A program made the translations under genes and the position numbers. From contig JAWLCO010000083.1 in NCBI GenBank assembly GCA_041687075.1, positions 1-17,570 on the forward strand: a DNA stretch of 17,570 nucleotides, written 5' to 3'. The DNA is from ZC4RG25 sp041687075 (lineage in GTDB: Bacteria; Pseudomonadota; Alphaproteobacteria; Rhizobiales; Hyphomicrobiaceae). Each line of letters starts with the position of its first letter. Positions within the stretch are counted from its first letter, which is position 1. The notes beneath the pieces are model-generated. The model saw only the letters and a list, made by a program, of their open reading frames with translations, searched no databases and had not been told where the DNA came from. Below are positions 7,912 to 16,219 of the stretch, piece by piece.

Positions 7912-8776
7912 GGCCTTCGCCTCCTTCGCGTGCATGGCCGTTGATCCCGATCACGGTTTCTTCTGTCTCGGACCCTTCGCCCTTTTCGGGCCTCTCATCG
8001 GCGACGATCCTGCCATCCTCGATCCTGATGATGCGATCGGCATAGGCAAGCGTGCGATGGTCGTGGGTAACCGCCAGGACGGCCCGTGACTCATCCTGTG
8101 CTACTTCCGAGAGCAGCGCCATCACTCCTTTGCCGTTCTCGCTGTCGAGCGCCGCAGTGGGCTCGTCGGCGAGGATCACGGAAGAGGAGCCGGCGAGCGC
8201 GCGAGCGATTGCCACGCGTTGCTTCTCGCCGCCGCTCATCTGACCGGGATAAGCGCTGGCCCGGTGCGTGAGACCGACCTCCGCCAGCGCACGCGCCGCG
8301 TACTCGACCGCTTCGTTGCCCCGGATGCCGCGCAGATCAAGCGCGAGCAGCAGGTTCTGTGTGGCCGTCAGCGTCGGAAACAGGTTGTACGACTGGAACA
8401 CGAAGCCGACGTGCTTCCGGCGTAAATCGGCAAGCCCCTCGGGACCGAGGCCGCCGGTCGACTGGCCTGCGATGTCCAGCGCACCGCTGGTGGGCGTCAG
8501 GATGCAGCCGAGGATCGACAGCAAGGTCGTCTTTCCGCTGCCCGAGGGACCCATCAGGAGGGTCAATTCTCCCGGCCGGAGATCGAGGTCGATCCCCTTT
8601 AGGACATTGACCTCCCCGGCGCCGGTTCCCAGCACCTTGACGATGCCTTTGGCGCTCAGGATCGGCTTCGGCGCACGTTTGGCGGAGACCCTGCGCTGAT
8701 CCCGACCGAGCAGCCGGATGTTTCCGTCGTAGTCTGCCTCTTCCTGGGGCTGCGTCGTTTCGGGGGTCAGCAGCAT
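7877..8776 (-). CDS. ABC ATPase subunit, LolD/MacB/DevA-like
   Basis: From ATG 8776 the protein is 299 residues. GAGGA at 8784-8788 (minus strand) stands 7 bases before this ATG; ATG 8794 and GTG 8908 are longer alternatives with poorer sites and a non-conserved-looking N-terminus. Domain elements: Walker A GPSGSGKTT (76-84), Q-loop Q128 in FVFQSYNLFPTLT, signature MSGGE (180-184), Walker B VILADE (200-205), D-loop AALD and H238 in VTHD. This is the family that powers FtsX/MacB-type permeases in lipoprotein, glycolipid or toxin export. The first ~38 residues and a basic, Arg-rich C-terminal tail overlapping the adaptor gene lie outside the core. No cognate permease is found within the window. 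Confidence 0.9.
   Translation of the reverse strand: MLLTPETTQPQEEADYDGNIRLLGRDQRRVSAKRAPKPILSAKGIVKVLGTGAGEVNVLKGIDLDLRPGELTLLMGPSGSGKTTLLSILGCILTPTSGALDIAGQSTGGLGPEGLADLRRKHVGFVFQSYNLFPTLTATQNLLLALDLRGIRGNEAVEYAARALAEVGLTHRASAYPGQMSGGEKQRVAIARALAGSSSVILADEPTAALDSENGKGVMALLSEVAQDESRAVLAVTHDHRTLAYADRIIRIEDGRIVADERPEKGEGSETEETVIGINGHAREGGEGHGRRFRRRSRI
7920..7926 (-). promoter_or_regulatory. Shine-Dalgarno site deciding the adaptor start
   Basis: AAGGAGG on the minus strand, 8 bases before ATG 7911, inside the coding end of the ATPase gene. It favours the shorter adaptor over the ATG at 7935. Confidence 0.7.
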
Positions 8777-9347
8777 GCCATTGTCCTCGATCATGGGCGT
8801 CTCGCTGTCTTGGCACCGTGACCCTGTTCTCCGGGAGGACCGGGTCGATGCCAGAGCGCTGCTCGGAGCGGCAGCGTGGGATGATGTTGGCTGGAATGGA
8901 TCGGCCACGCTGTTCCAGCAGTGACAGATCCGGTGAGAGCGGCTTGCGCGTCGCTTTCAGCGCTTTTGGTTAATTCGAAAATCGGCCGTTGGCCTTTCCG
9001 GCCAGCACCACGAACGTGTAATCGTGACCAAAAGATGAGAGCAGCAATCATGCGGAAGGCTGCAATTGTCGCTGCGGCACCGTGAAACGGGCTCTGCCCG
9101 TCCGAGGCGGCCGGATAAGATTCATGCCGATCTTCGGCTGAGCTGCCGAAAGGGCCGAACGGAAACCAAAGGCCGTCATGCTCGTTTACTATCGGACCGG
9201 CAGCCAGGGAGCGGTTTGGCTCTCCATACGGTGGGCACACCTTGACTATCGGATGCTGCACCCGCGCTCGCCGAAGCCTCGAGACTTCCGGCTCCGGTGA
9301 GCCAAGCTGGGGGCGAGAAGAGGGAATTATCAGACACTCGCTAATAC

Positions 9348-9363
9348 GCTCGGCGGTCCGAGC
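9348..9363 (+). repeat. Hairpin with CGGT tetraloop in the phasin gene leader
   Basis: GCTCGG, loop CGGT, CCGAGC: a perfect 6-base stem ending 18 bases before the Shine-Dalgarno of the phasin-like gene. A second hairpin with the same CGGT loop is at 9290-9303. It could shape the mRNA leader; no known riboswitch class was recognised. Confidence 0.45.
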
Positions 9364-9381
9364 AATCCTCAACCCATTACC

Positions 9382-9387
9382 GGGAGG
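9382..9387 (+). promoter_or_regulatory. Shine-Dalgarno site of the phasin-like gene
   Basis: GGGAGG stands 6 bases before GTG 9394, which makes that GTG the best start rather than the overlapping in-frame TTG at 9388. Confidence 0.7.
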
Positions 9388-9393
9388 TTGATC

Positions 9394-9975
9394 GTGGCAG
9401 CAAAACCGAAGCGCGTTCAGTCCAAAAGAGGCCGGCAACAGACCATGAAACAGAGCAGGGGCCCGGGCAGACGACGGGCAAAGCCGGAACAGGAAGAGGC
9501 GCGGGCCGCTCCTGAGACGAACGGGCACGAGGAGCCGGACCTGTCCGAGCCCATGGAGCAGCCATTCATGGCGGCCTCTGAGTTTGCGCGCGCGACACGC
9601 GAACAGATCAAGCGGGCAACTGGCCAAAGCGGATGGAGCGGCGTCAGACCCCAGGTCCTCGGCTGGTCGGGAACAGGCCCCGCGCAGCAGGTGGAAAATA
9701 TGGTGAAGCAGTTCTGGAACCTCGGCGGGACTGATGGTTCGAACCCCTACATGCGGGCGCTGGCGCAGGCCAACGTCGAGATGGTGGGGCTTATTGGCCG
9801 TCGCAGCCGGGCTTATCTCGACCTGCCGGCCCATCTCGCACAGTGCCGCACGCCGCAACAGATTCTGGAGGAGCAGGCCAAGTTCTTCCAGGAGATGCTG
9901 CATGACTACCAGGTCACCAACGACCGCATGGTGAACTGCTGGATCGAGGCGACCGCACCTTCGGAACAGCGTTGA
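9394..9975 (+). CDS. Phasin-like protein
   Basis: A 193-residue protein with GTG start. The first ~40 residues are strongly basic (KRVQSKRGRQQ ... GPGRRRAK) and probably disordered. A Glu/Pro-rich linker follows. The C-terminal part, about 105-185, has the phasin pattern: VENMVKQFWNLGG, a long helix with NVEMVGLIGRRSRAYLDLPAHLAQCRTPQQILEEQAKFFQEM and MLHDYQVTNDRM. Phasins coat polyhydroxyalkanoate granules, though some members are general structural or stress proteins. No PHA synthase or depolymerase gene is near, so a granule role is unproven. The basic N-terminus could bind DNA or negatively charged surfaces, as in PhaF-like phasins; this is inference. Confidence 0.65.
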   Translation: MAAKPKRVQSKRGRQQTMKQSRGPGRRRAKPEQEEARAAPETNGHEEPDLSEPMEQPFMAASEFARATREQIKRATGQSGWSGVRPQVLGWSGTGPAQQVENMVKQFWNLGGTDGSNPYMRALAQANVEMVGLIGRRSRAYLDLPAHLAQCRTPQQILEEQAKFFQEMLHDYQVTNDRMVNCWIEATAPSEQR

Positions 9976-10002
9976 TGAGCTGAATAGCCATGATTGCCAG
10001 CC

Positions 10003-10023
10003 GGTGGCGCGTCATGCGCCATC
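10003..10023 (+). terminator. Hairpin downstream of the phasin-like gene
   Basis: GGTGGCGC (10003-10010) pairs with GCGCCATC (10016-10023) around loop GTCAT, 8 base pairs including one G-T. It begins 27 bases after the phasin stop. The T-rich stretch follows only at some distance, so this is a weak terminator candidate. Confidence 0.35.
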
Positions 10024-10245
10024 AACGGCCTCAATTTGTTTTGCTACCTGATAGCTGTGGCCGGCGCTGATCCGTTTCAGCCGGCACAGAATTATTTCGG
10101 TCGGGACTATCCCTTCCCGTCTGCCCCCGGAACGAGACAAGCCCCTGTTCGTTTCAGCTTCGAACGGACTGCGGTGTGCCGGCGCGTTGCGGGAGCTGTT
10201 TGCTACGCGCCATCCGAGTGCTTCGGCCAAGTCGGTGATTGTTCG

Positions 10246-10899
10246 ATGGCGCAGCTCTTCCGGCCTGAAGCCAACACTGCCTTCCGATTGGGAATCGTTG
10301 CTGCCAGCGTGGGATTGCTGGCCATTCTCGCAGGTGGCTTTATTTATGTGCGATCGGACTGGTTCTGGCACGTCGGCGACAGCGCAGACCAGCCCATTCC
10401 TTTCCGGCACGATCTCCATGTCTCCGGTGTCGGTATTGCATGCGTCTTCTGTCACAGCACGGTCGAACGTGTGGCGCATGCCGGAATGCCAACGGCCCAG
10501 ACCTGCCTCACTTGTCATTCGCAGATTCTACAGGGCGCGAGCGTACTCGAGCCGCTGCGCACGAGCGCCGCGCTGAACCAGCCGATCCGCTGGTCCTCGG
10601 TGCACCGCCTCCCGAGCTTCGTTCATTTCCATCACGGCGTACATGTGACCGCGGGCATCACCTGCGAGACATGCCATGGACGCGTCGATGGAATGCGCCG
10701 GACACAGAAGGTGCACACGCTGTCCATGGGCTGGTGCCTCGACTGCCACCGTAATCCCGAGCCGCACATCGGTTCCGTCGATCCAGAAAAGCCGGCGCGC
10801 GTCGATGCAGTCTCGGACCCGCCGCGCAAGGCCGATTCGCTGAAGGTCAGCGAGCACTTCGCAAAGCCCCTCACCAACTGCTCCGTGTGCCACCGCTAG
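10246..10899 (+). CDS. actA: Alternative complex III subunit A, pentaheme cytochrome c
   Basis: A 217-residue protein from ATG 10246, beginning MAQLFRPEANT as expected for ActA, with one N-terminal membrane helix (about 14-35) anchoring a periplasmic domain. Five CXXCH heme sites are visible: CVFCH (66-70), CLTCH (87-91), CETCH (140-144), CLDCH (164-168) and CSVCH (212-216). Many additional His (for example HFHHGVH at 127-133) supply distal ligands. It passes electrons within the quinol-oxidising complex. The frame stays open for 84 further codons upstream to a TTG at 9994, but that stretch is not family-like. The start has only a weak GGTGA site. First gene of the act operon; the gene for ActB begins two bases after its stop. 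Confidence 0.92.
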   Translation: MAQLFRPEANTAFRLGIVAASVGLLAILAGGFIYVRSDWFWHVGDSADQPIPFRHDLHVSGVGIACVFCHSTVERVAHAGMPTAQTCLTCHSQILQGASVLEPLRTSAALNQPIRWSSVHRLPSFVHFHHGVHVTAGITCETCHGRVDGMRRTQKVHTLSMGWCLDCHRNPEPHIGSVDPEKPARVDAVSDPPRKADSLKVSEHFAKPLTNCSVCHR

Positions 10900-10901
10900 T
10901 C

Positions 10902-13871
10902 ATGGTCAAGCAACGCACACCGCCAATGGAGGCCTACATCCGGGGGGCAAGAAAGCCCGATCCTGGCGGGCCTGAGGGCGATGAGCATCAGCTCTGGCGC
11001 AGTGTGGAGGAGTTGGAGGGGAGCGGCGATGTCCGCCGATTTTCGGAGGCGGAGTTCTCCGAGCCGGCTAGCCCTGAATCGATCGATCGGCGCACGCTGC
11101 TGAACCTGATGACGGCATCGCTGGCGCTGGGTGGATTGTCGGGCTGTGCCGTCAACCGGCAGCCTTTTGGCGCGCCGCTTCTCTCGCAGCCGCACCGCTC
11201 ACCCCAGCACATCCCCGGCGTGCCGCTGATGTTCGCAACGTCCCTGGAACTCGATGGGCTTGGCCGCGGAGTGCTGGTCAGGAGCCACGACGGCCGGCCG
11301 GTGAAGATCGAGGGCAATCCGCTGCATCCGGCAAGCCGCGGAGCCACCGACGCCTTCGCACAGTCCGAGGTGCTGTCGCTTTATGATCCCGACCGATCGA
11401 AAGTACCGATGGCCGGAGGCACGCAGCGGAGCTGGGCGGACGTCCGGCAGCTGATCGCGCGGCTCAGGCAGCAGTTCCTGGCGAATGGCGGGCGGGGGCT
11501 CCACATTCTGCTGCAGCCGTGCGCATCGCCGACGCGGGATCGCCTGATCCGGCTTGCCGGGCAAAGCTTTCCAGAGGTGAGCTGGCATCATTATTCGCCG
11601 CTGTCGAATGATCTGGGCCGCGCTGCGTCACAGGCGGTGTTCGGTCGGCCAGTCGATCAGGTTTTCGATCTGACCCAGGCGGATGTGATCGTCACCTTCG
11701 GGGGTGATCTCTTCGGCGCAGGCGCGGGCCACGTCCGCTATGCAGCCGATTATGCCGCGCGCCGCCGCGCCACCAACCGGCCGCTGCCGAATCTCTACGC
11801 GGTGGAGACCACTCCGAGCCTGACCGGCGCGCGTGCCGACCGGCGCCTCAACGTGGCCCCGCGAGAGGTCGAGTCGGTGGCCCGGCAGGTTCTAAGCCAC
11901 ATTCGACAAGGCACCGTTCAGCCGTCCGGACCGCAATCCTTCGCCATGGCCATTGCGTCGGATCTCGCCCGGGCCGGTCCGCGCGCGCTGGTCGTTGCGG
12001 GGCGCGAGCAGCCCGCTGTGGTGCAGGCCATCGCGCACGTCCTGAATAGCGAGTTGGGCGCGATCGGAACGGCGGTGCGCTACATCGAGCCCCTTAGTTT
12101 GGATGGCAACGGCCATACACAGTCACTGCTGGCACTGGCAGAAGCTATGGCCTCGGGGCGCGTCGAGGCTCTGCTGATTCTCGGCGGCAACCCTGCTTAC
12201 GAAGCGCCTGCCGATATCGATTTCGCGGACCTGCTCGGCCGCGTGCCGCTGTCGGTGCATCTTGGCACCTACCGCGACGAAACGGGGATTACATGCCGCT
12301 GGCATGTGCCGGCGCGCCATGCGCTCGAAAGCTGGGGCGACCTGCGCGCTTTCGATGGGACCGTCGGACTGCGCCAGCCCGCAACGGTACCAATGGTCGA
12401 GGCGACGACGCCGGAGGAGCTGCTTGCCGGAATTGCCGGGGAAGCGACTGACGGGCACGGGCTGGTCCAGGGCACCTGGCGCGCCGCGTGGGACGCAGAC
12501 TTCGAGGCACGCTGGCTCAAGTCGCTCGAGGACGGTGTCGTCGAGGGCAGTGCCGCCCCAGCGATCCCCGTTCAGTCTGCTCGATGGTCTCCGTCGCCGG
12601 CCGAACCTGCGCCACCTGTCCCCCGGCAGACAATCGTGTTTGCGCCCGATCCGTCGGTCTGGGATGGCCGGTTCGCCAATAACGGCTGGCTGCAGGAGCT
12701 CCCGAAGCCGCTGACGAAACAGGTCTGGGGAAACGCGGCCCTGATGGCCCCGGCCACGGCCGCTGCATTTGGCCTCCGCACGGGGGATGTTGCTCTTTTC
12801 ACGCACGACGGGCGCAGCCTCGAAGCGCCGGTCTGGTCGCTGCCGGGCCACGCACCGGATGCCGTCACGATGACGCTGGGCTACGGCCGAACCGCCGCCG
12901 GCAGCGTCGGAAGCCTGCGCGGGTTCGATGCCTATCGCCTGCGTACCTCGCGACAGCCCTGGGTGCTCGAAAACGTTACAGTGATTCCCACCGGCCGCCG
13001 CGACGAGCTGATCACCACACAGCACCATTACTGGATGGAGGGGCGCGACATCGTCCGCGTCGTCGCACCGGGCGAGACACCAAAATCCTCCCCGAAGCCT
13101 CGTCCCTCGCTCTACCCGGACTTCATCTACGACGGCAACGCATGGGGTATGGCGATCGATCTCGATCTCTGCCTCGGCTGCAACTCATGTGTCATTGCCT
13201 GTCAGGCCGAGAACAACGTGCCGATCGTCGGTCCGGAGGAAGTGGCGCGCGGGCGCGAGATGCACTGGCTGCGCATCGACCGCTATTACGCCGGTGGCAC
13301 CGCGAATCCTGAGACCTATTTCCAGCCGCTTCCCTGCATGCACTGCGAGAAGGCGCCTTGTGAAATCGTTTGCCCCGTGAATGCGACGGTGCATTCGAGC
13401 GAAGGCCTCAACGAGATGGTCTATAGCCGATGCGTCGGCACGCGCACCTGCTCCAACAACTGCCCCTACAAGGTGCGCCGGTTCAACTGGTTCAATTACA
13501 GCCAGCGCGCTTTTGCAGCGCCGGATGACGTTCACAACCCCGCGGTCACGGTGCGGTGGCGCGGTGTCATGGAGAAGTGCACCTATTGCGTCCAGCGCAT
13601 CAGTGCGGCGCGCATCGCCGCTCGCATGGAAAACCGGCCTGTCCGCGATGGCGAGGTGACGACCGCCTGCCAGCAGGCTTGCCCCACGCGGGCGATCGTC
13701 TTCGGCAACATCAATGATCCCGGCAGCGTTGTGCATCAGCGAAGGGAGGACCCGCGCCATTACGCGCTTCTAGGCGAGCTGAACACGCAGCCGCGCACAA
13801 CCTACCTCGCCCGCATCTCGAATGCTCTGCCCGCCCGCGCGGCAGGAGGGGCCGATGACGACACCGGTTGA
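10902..13871 (+). CDS. actB: Alternative complex III subunit B, Mo-oxidoreductase-like plus Fe-S protein
   Basis: 989 residues, the large periplasmic subunit with both halves in one chain. An export signal follows a 60-residue leader: twin arginine R63-R64 and a hydrophobic stretch ending in lipobox LSGC (C82), suggesting Tat export and lipid attachment. Residues about 100-740 have the molybdopterin oxidoreductase fold without an N-terminal cysteine cluster; ActB proteins are known to lack the Mo cofactor. The C-terminal third carries the Fe-S cysteines: C757/760/763/767, C812/815/820/824, C844/850/854 and C893/896/923/927, fitting three [4Fe-4S] and one [3Fe-4S] cluster. It relays electrons from ActC towards the hemes. 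The start is uncertain: ATG 10902 is two bases after the actA stop and has no good Shine-Dalgarno; GTG 10887 and ATG 10926 are alternatives. Confidence 0.95.
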   Translation: MVKQRTPPMEAYIRGARKPDPGGPEGDEHQLWRSVEELEGSGDVRRFSEAEFSEPASPESIDRRTLLNLMTASLALGGLSGCAVNRQPFGAPLLSQPHRSPQHIPGVPLMFATSLELDGLGRGVLVRSHDGRPVKIEGNPLHPASRGATDAFAQSEVLSLYDPDRSKVPMAGGTQRSWADVRQLIARLRQQFLANGGRGLHILLQPCASPTRDRLIRLAGQSFPEVSWHHYSPLSNDLGRAASQAVFGRPVDQVFDLTQADVIVTFGGDLFGAGAGHVRYAADYAARRRATNRPLPNLYAVETTPSLTGARADRRLNVAPREVESVARQVLSHIRQGTVQPSGPQSFAMAIASDLARAGPRALVVAGREQPAVVQAIAHVLNSELGAIGTAVRYIEPLSLDGNGHTQSLLALAEAMASGRVEALLILGGNPAYEAPADIDFADLLGRVPLSVHLGTYRDETGITCRWHVPARHALESWGDLRAFDGTVGLRQPATVPMVEATTPEELLAGIAGEATDGHGLVQGTWRAAWDADFEARWLKSLEDGVVEGSAAPAIPVQSARWSPSPAEPAPPVPRQTIVFAPDPSVWDGRFANNGWLQELPKPLTKQVWGNAALMAPATAAAFGLRTGDVALFTHDGRSLEAPVWSLPGHAPDAVTMTLGYGRTAAGSVGSLRGFDAYRLRTSRQPWVLENVTVIPTGRRDELITTQHHYWMEGRDIVRVVAPGETPKSSPKPRPSLYPDFIYDGNAWGMAIDLDLCLGCNSCVIACQAENNVPIVGPEEVARGREMHWLRIDRYYAGGTANPETYFQPLPCMHCEKAPCEIVCPVNATVHSSEGLNEMVYSRCVGTRTCSNNCPYKVRRFNWFNYSQRAFAAPDDVHNPAVTVRWRGVMEKCTYCVQRISAARIAARMENRPVRDGEVTTACQQACPTRAIVFGNINDPGSVVHQRREDPRHYALLGELNTQPRTTYLARISNALPARAAGGADDDTG
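13844..13849 (+). promoter_or_regulatory. Shine-Dalgarno site of actC
   Basis: AGGAGG stands 5 bases before ATG 13855. It selects that ATG over the in-frame ATG at 13822, which lies before the site and deeper inside actB. Confidence 0.75.
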
Positions 13872-15168
13872 AGCGCCGACAAGGGAAGTTTCACGCATCC
13901 CGCTCTCGCCGGATTTCGGGTGGGGTTGGACGATCAGCCTGATTGCATCGGTCCTCATGGTCCTGGTGCTCGCGTACGCGATCGGCGCGCTCGTGTTCGT
14001 CGGCGTGGGCGTGTGGGGCACGAACGTGCCCTTCGTTTGGGGCTTCGATCTCACGAACTACGTCTGGTGGATTGGCCTGGCGAATGGTTGCAGCCTGTTC
14101 GCCGCCATCCTCGTCCTGCGAAGGCACAGCCTGCGTACGGCCATCAATCGATTTGCCGAAGGACTGGCGCTGTTCTCAGTCATCTGTGCCGGGATCTTCC
14201 CGATCTTTCACCTCGGCCGGCCGTGGCTGTTCTACTGGATGTTTCCCTATCCGGCGACGTTTCAGGTCTGGCCGCAGTTCCGCAGTCCGCTCACCTGGGA
14301 TTTCTGGGCGATCATCACGCACCTGATCGTCACGACGATGCTGTGGTACGTCGGCCTCATCCCGGATCTCGCCACGCTGCGAGATCGTGCCCGATTGCCG
14401 ATGGCCAAACGCGTCTTCGCGGTCTTCGCGCTGGGCTGGCGCAGCTCTCTCCGGCACTGGGACTTTCACCAGCGGGCCTATCGCCTCGTCGCCATCGCCG
14501 TGATCCCGCTGGTGCTCGTCATTCAGAGCACGGTTGCCTTCGAATTTGCCGTTACGTTGGTCCCGGACTGGCATGAGACCCGGCTGCCGCTCCACTTCGT
14601 TGTCACCGGCCTCGAAAGCGGGCTGGCGCTCATCCTGCTCGCTGCCGCCGCCCTGCGCGGCTCCTTGCGACTCGAGCGGTATATCGACGACGAGGATATG
14701 AACCTCATAGGCAAGCTGCTGCTCGCGAATGCGCTCGTTGCCGGTTATGTCTATGCCGGCGAGGTCGGCGTCATGGTCTTCGCTGATCGCTATACCGAGG
14801 CCAGTACGATCAACCGCATCACCGGAGACTATGCGGGGCTCTACTGGGGGGCGATTGCGCTGGCCGTGGTCGTGCCGCAGGCGTTGTGGTTCCGGCGCAT
14901 CAGGTTGAATAACGGCCTCTGCGTGCTGATCGGTCTCGCCGTGACAGCCGGCATCTGGCTTGACCGGCTGTCCATCGTCGTTGCCGGAGTCCAGCGCGAT
15001 TACCTGCCGTCCATGTGGCGGACCTACGCTCCGACTCCCCCCGAATGGTATCTCTTCCTCGGAACCGTTGGCCTGTTTGCGGCGCTTTTCCTGCTGTTCG
15101 TGCGCTATTTGCCCGTCATCTCGATGTCGGAAACGCGTCACGACGAACATCTGGAGGGGTCATCGTGA
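13855..15168 (+). CDS. actC: Alternative complex III subunit C, NrfD-type quinol-oxidising membrane protein
   Basis: 437 residues, overlapping actB by 17 bases. About ten hydrophobic helices, the first at about 26-52, match the NrfD/PsrC family as duplicated in ActC. Family landmarks: WGFDLTNYVWWIGLANG, HLGRPWLFYWMFPYP, the YVGLIPDLATLRDRA block whose Asp lies in the known quinol-site region, and a late YAGEVGVMVFADRY segment. ActC is the inner-membrane subunit that binds and oxidises quinol next to the Fe-S half of ActB. Proton movement through it is proposed from structures of other species and cannot be judged here. Confidence 0.95.
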   Translation: MTTPVEAPTREVSRIPLSPDFGWGWTISLIASVLMVLVLAYAIGALVFVGVGVWGTNVPFVWGFDLTNYVWWIGLANGCSLFAAILVLRRHSLRTAINRFAEGLALFSVICAGIFPIFHLGRPWLFYWMFPYPATFQVWPQFRSPLTWDFWAIITHLIVTTMLWYVGLIPDLATLRDRARLPMAKRVFAVFALGWRSSLRHWDFHQRAYRLVAIAVIPLVLVIQSTVAFEFAVTLVPDWHETRLPLHFVVTGLESGLALILLAAAALRGSLRLERYIDDEDMNLIGKLLLANALVAGYVYAGEVGVMVFADRYTEASTINRITGDYAGLYWGAIALAVVVPQALWFRRIRLNNGLCVLIGLAVTAGIWLDRLSIVVAGVQRDYLPSMWRTYAPTPPEWYLFLGTVGLFAALFLLFVRYLPVISMSETRHDEHLEGSS

Positions 15169-15704
15169 GCCGGGCCGACTACGGTGTCATGGGTGAGTTC
15201 GCAACTGCCGATCAGCTGGCCGAAGCCACCCGCGCCGCTCGCAATGCAGGCTACCGCCGTCTCGATGCCTTCGCACCCTTTCCGCTCCGGAGGGTCTCGC
15301 ATGTTCTCGGCTGTCGAACGGAGATTGTGCCCGTCATCGCCGCAACCGCGGCGGTTGTCGGCGGCGGGCTCACGTATCTGGCCGAGTACTGGATGAATGC
15401 GATCGACTATCCGCTCAACGTCGGCGGCCGGCCGCTGAACAGCTGGCCCGCCTTCATTCCGGCGACGATCAGCGTATCCGCACTTTGGCTCGCGGCCGCG
15501 GCGTTTCTCACCATGCTGTTTCAATGCCGGTTGCCCAGACTCAATCACCCCGTCTTCGCCGTTCCGGGATTCGAGCGGGCCTCGGAAGACCGGTTTTTTC
15601 TTTGCGTGCTGGCTGACGATCCGGCCTACGAGGCGCGCGATATTACGGCATTGATGAAGCGGCACGGAGCCGTGGCGATCACGCGCATGGAGCTCGGCGG
15701 ATGA
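15165..15704 (+). CDS. actD: Alternative complex III subunit D (DUF3341)
   Basis: 179 residues from GTG 15165, which overlaps the actC stop as GTGA; GGAGG at 15153-15157 stands 7 bases upstream. The N-terminal domain has the DUF3341 look (YGVMGEFATADQLAEATRAARNAGYRRLDAFAPFP), followed by two membrane helices (about 46-66 and 97-117) and a C-terminal soluble domain with FFLCVLADDP. ActD is a structural subunit without known cofactors that packs against ActC. The frame is open further upstream to 15015, but that part overlaps actC and is not family-like. Confidence 0.92.
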   Translation: MSRADYGVMGEFATADQLAEATRAARNAGYRRLDAFAPFPLRRVSHVLGCRTEIVPVIAATAAVVGGGLTYLAEYWMNAIDYPLNVGGRPLNSWPAFIPATISVSALWLAAAAFLTMLFQCRLPRLNHPVFAVPGFERASEDRFFLCVLADDPAYEARDITALMKRHGAVAITRMELGG

Positions 15705-16219
15705 ACCGGGCTGCTGCTGCGCTCGTTTCTGCACTCCTGCTTCTGGCCGGGTGCGACGCTGCACCTCCCGAGGACACGACAATCACGGCCACCCGCGCTC
15801 GCATGGAACCCTATGTTGCCGTGCCGCCGGGCACCGTTCCGCGCGGCACCAGCGAGGCCCTGCGGCAGCTTGCCGGCCCGGGACCGCCGATTACCCGTCA
15901 GCTCCTCATCGCGGGCAGGGACCGCTACGACGCGTTCTGCTCGCCCTGCCACGGACGGGCCGGCTATGGGGATGGCGTGGTGGTTCAACGCGGCTTCCCA
16001 GCGCCGCCGTCGTTCCACACTTCACAGCAGCGGGCGCTGACGCGGTCCAGCATCGTCAAGGTAATCACGAATGGCATCGGCTCGATGTTCCCGTTTGCCG
16101 AGCGCGTGCCACCTCAGGACCGCTGGTCAATCGCGAGCTACGTGAAAGCGTTACAGCTCAGTCAGTCCGCTCCGATCGACATGCTGCCGGAAGACCTGCG
16201 CCGCCAGGTGGAACAATGA
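15701..16219 (+). CDS. actE: Alternative complex III subunit E, monoheme cytochrome c lipoprotein
   Basis: 172 residues; ATG overlaps the actD stop as ATGA and has GGAG at 15689-15692. A lipoprotein signal ends in LLAGC with lipidated C18. A linker of about 45 residues leads to a class I cytochrome c domain with CSPCH (C80, C83, H84) and a likely axial ligand M129 in GIGSMFPFA. As the exposed monoheme subunit it is the probable exit point of electrons to a soluble cytochrome or oxidase. Confidence 0.93.
   Translation: MNRAAAALVSALLLLAGCDAAPPEDTTITATRARMEPYVAVPPGTVPRGTSEALRQLAGPGPPITRQLLIAGRDRYDAFCSPCHGRAGYGDGVVVQRGFPAPPSFHTSQQRALTRSSIVKVITNGIGSMFPFAERVPPQDRWSIASYVKALQLSQSAPIDMLPEDLRRQVEQ

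Larger units (their letters stand above)
8777..9393. other. Gene-free region of about 620 bases with several hairpins
   Basis: No believable coding sequence on either strand. A minus-strand frame stays open through it but has non-protein-like composition and continues antisense to the phasin gene. The region separates the divergent ATPase and phasin genes, so it must hold both promoters; no clear -35/-10 pair was found. Perfect short inverted repeats: TGGCC/GGCCA 8990-9004, ACGGGC/GCCCGT 9087-9101 (loop TCT), TTCGGC/GCCGAA 9133-9150 (loop TGAGCT), GGCTC/GAGCC 9290-9303 (loop CGGT), GCTCGG/CCGAGC 9348-9363 (loop CGGT). A near-palindrome of 16 bases with one mismatched pair sits at 9273-9288. 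Confidence 0.6.

Noticed and set aside
9242..9247. TTGACT as a -35 box for the phasin gene
   Set aside because: No acceptable -10 sequence occurs 15-19 bases downstream.
8791..9903. Long minus-strand open frame of 370 codons across the gene-free region and the phasin gene
   Set aside because: It is antisense to the phasin-like gene, resembles no family, and its composition looks like reverse-strand GC-rich sequence.
10902..13871. Nitrate reductase or formate dehydrogenase catalytic subunit
   Set aside because: The N-terminal half lacks a leading Fe-S cysteine cluster, is fused to a four-cluster domain, and sits between ActA and ActC, which fits ActB.
14176..15150. Minus-strand open frame of 324 codons
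   Set aside because: It is antisense to actC, and its charged, helix-poor sequence mirrors the membrane codons of actC.
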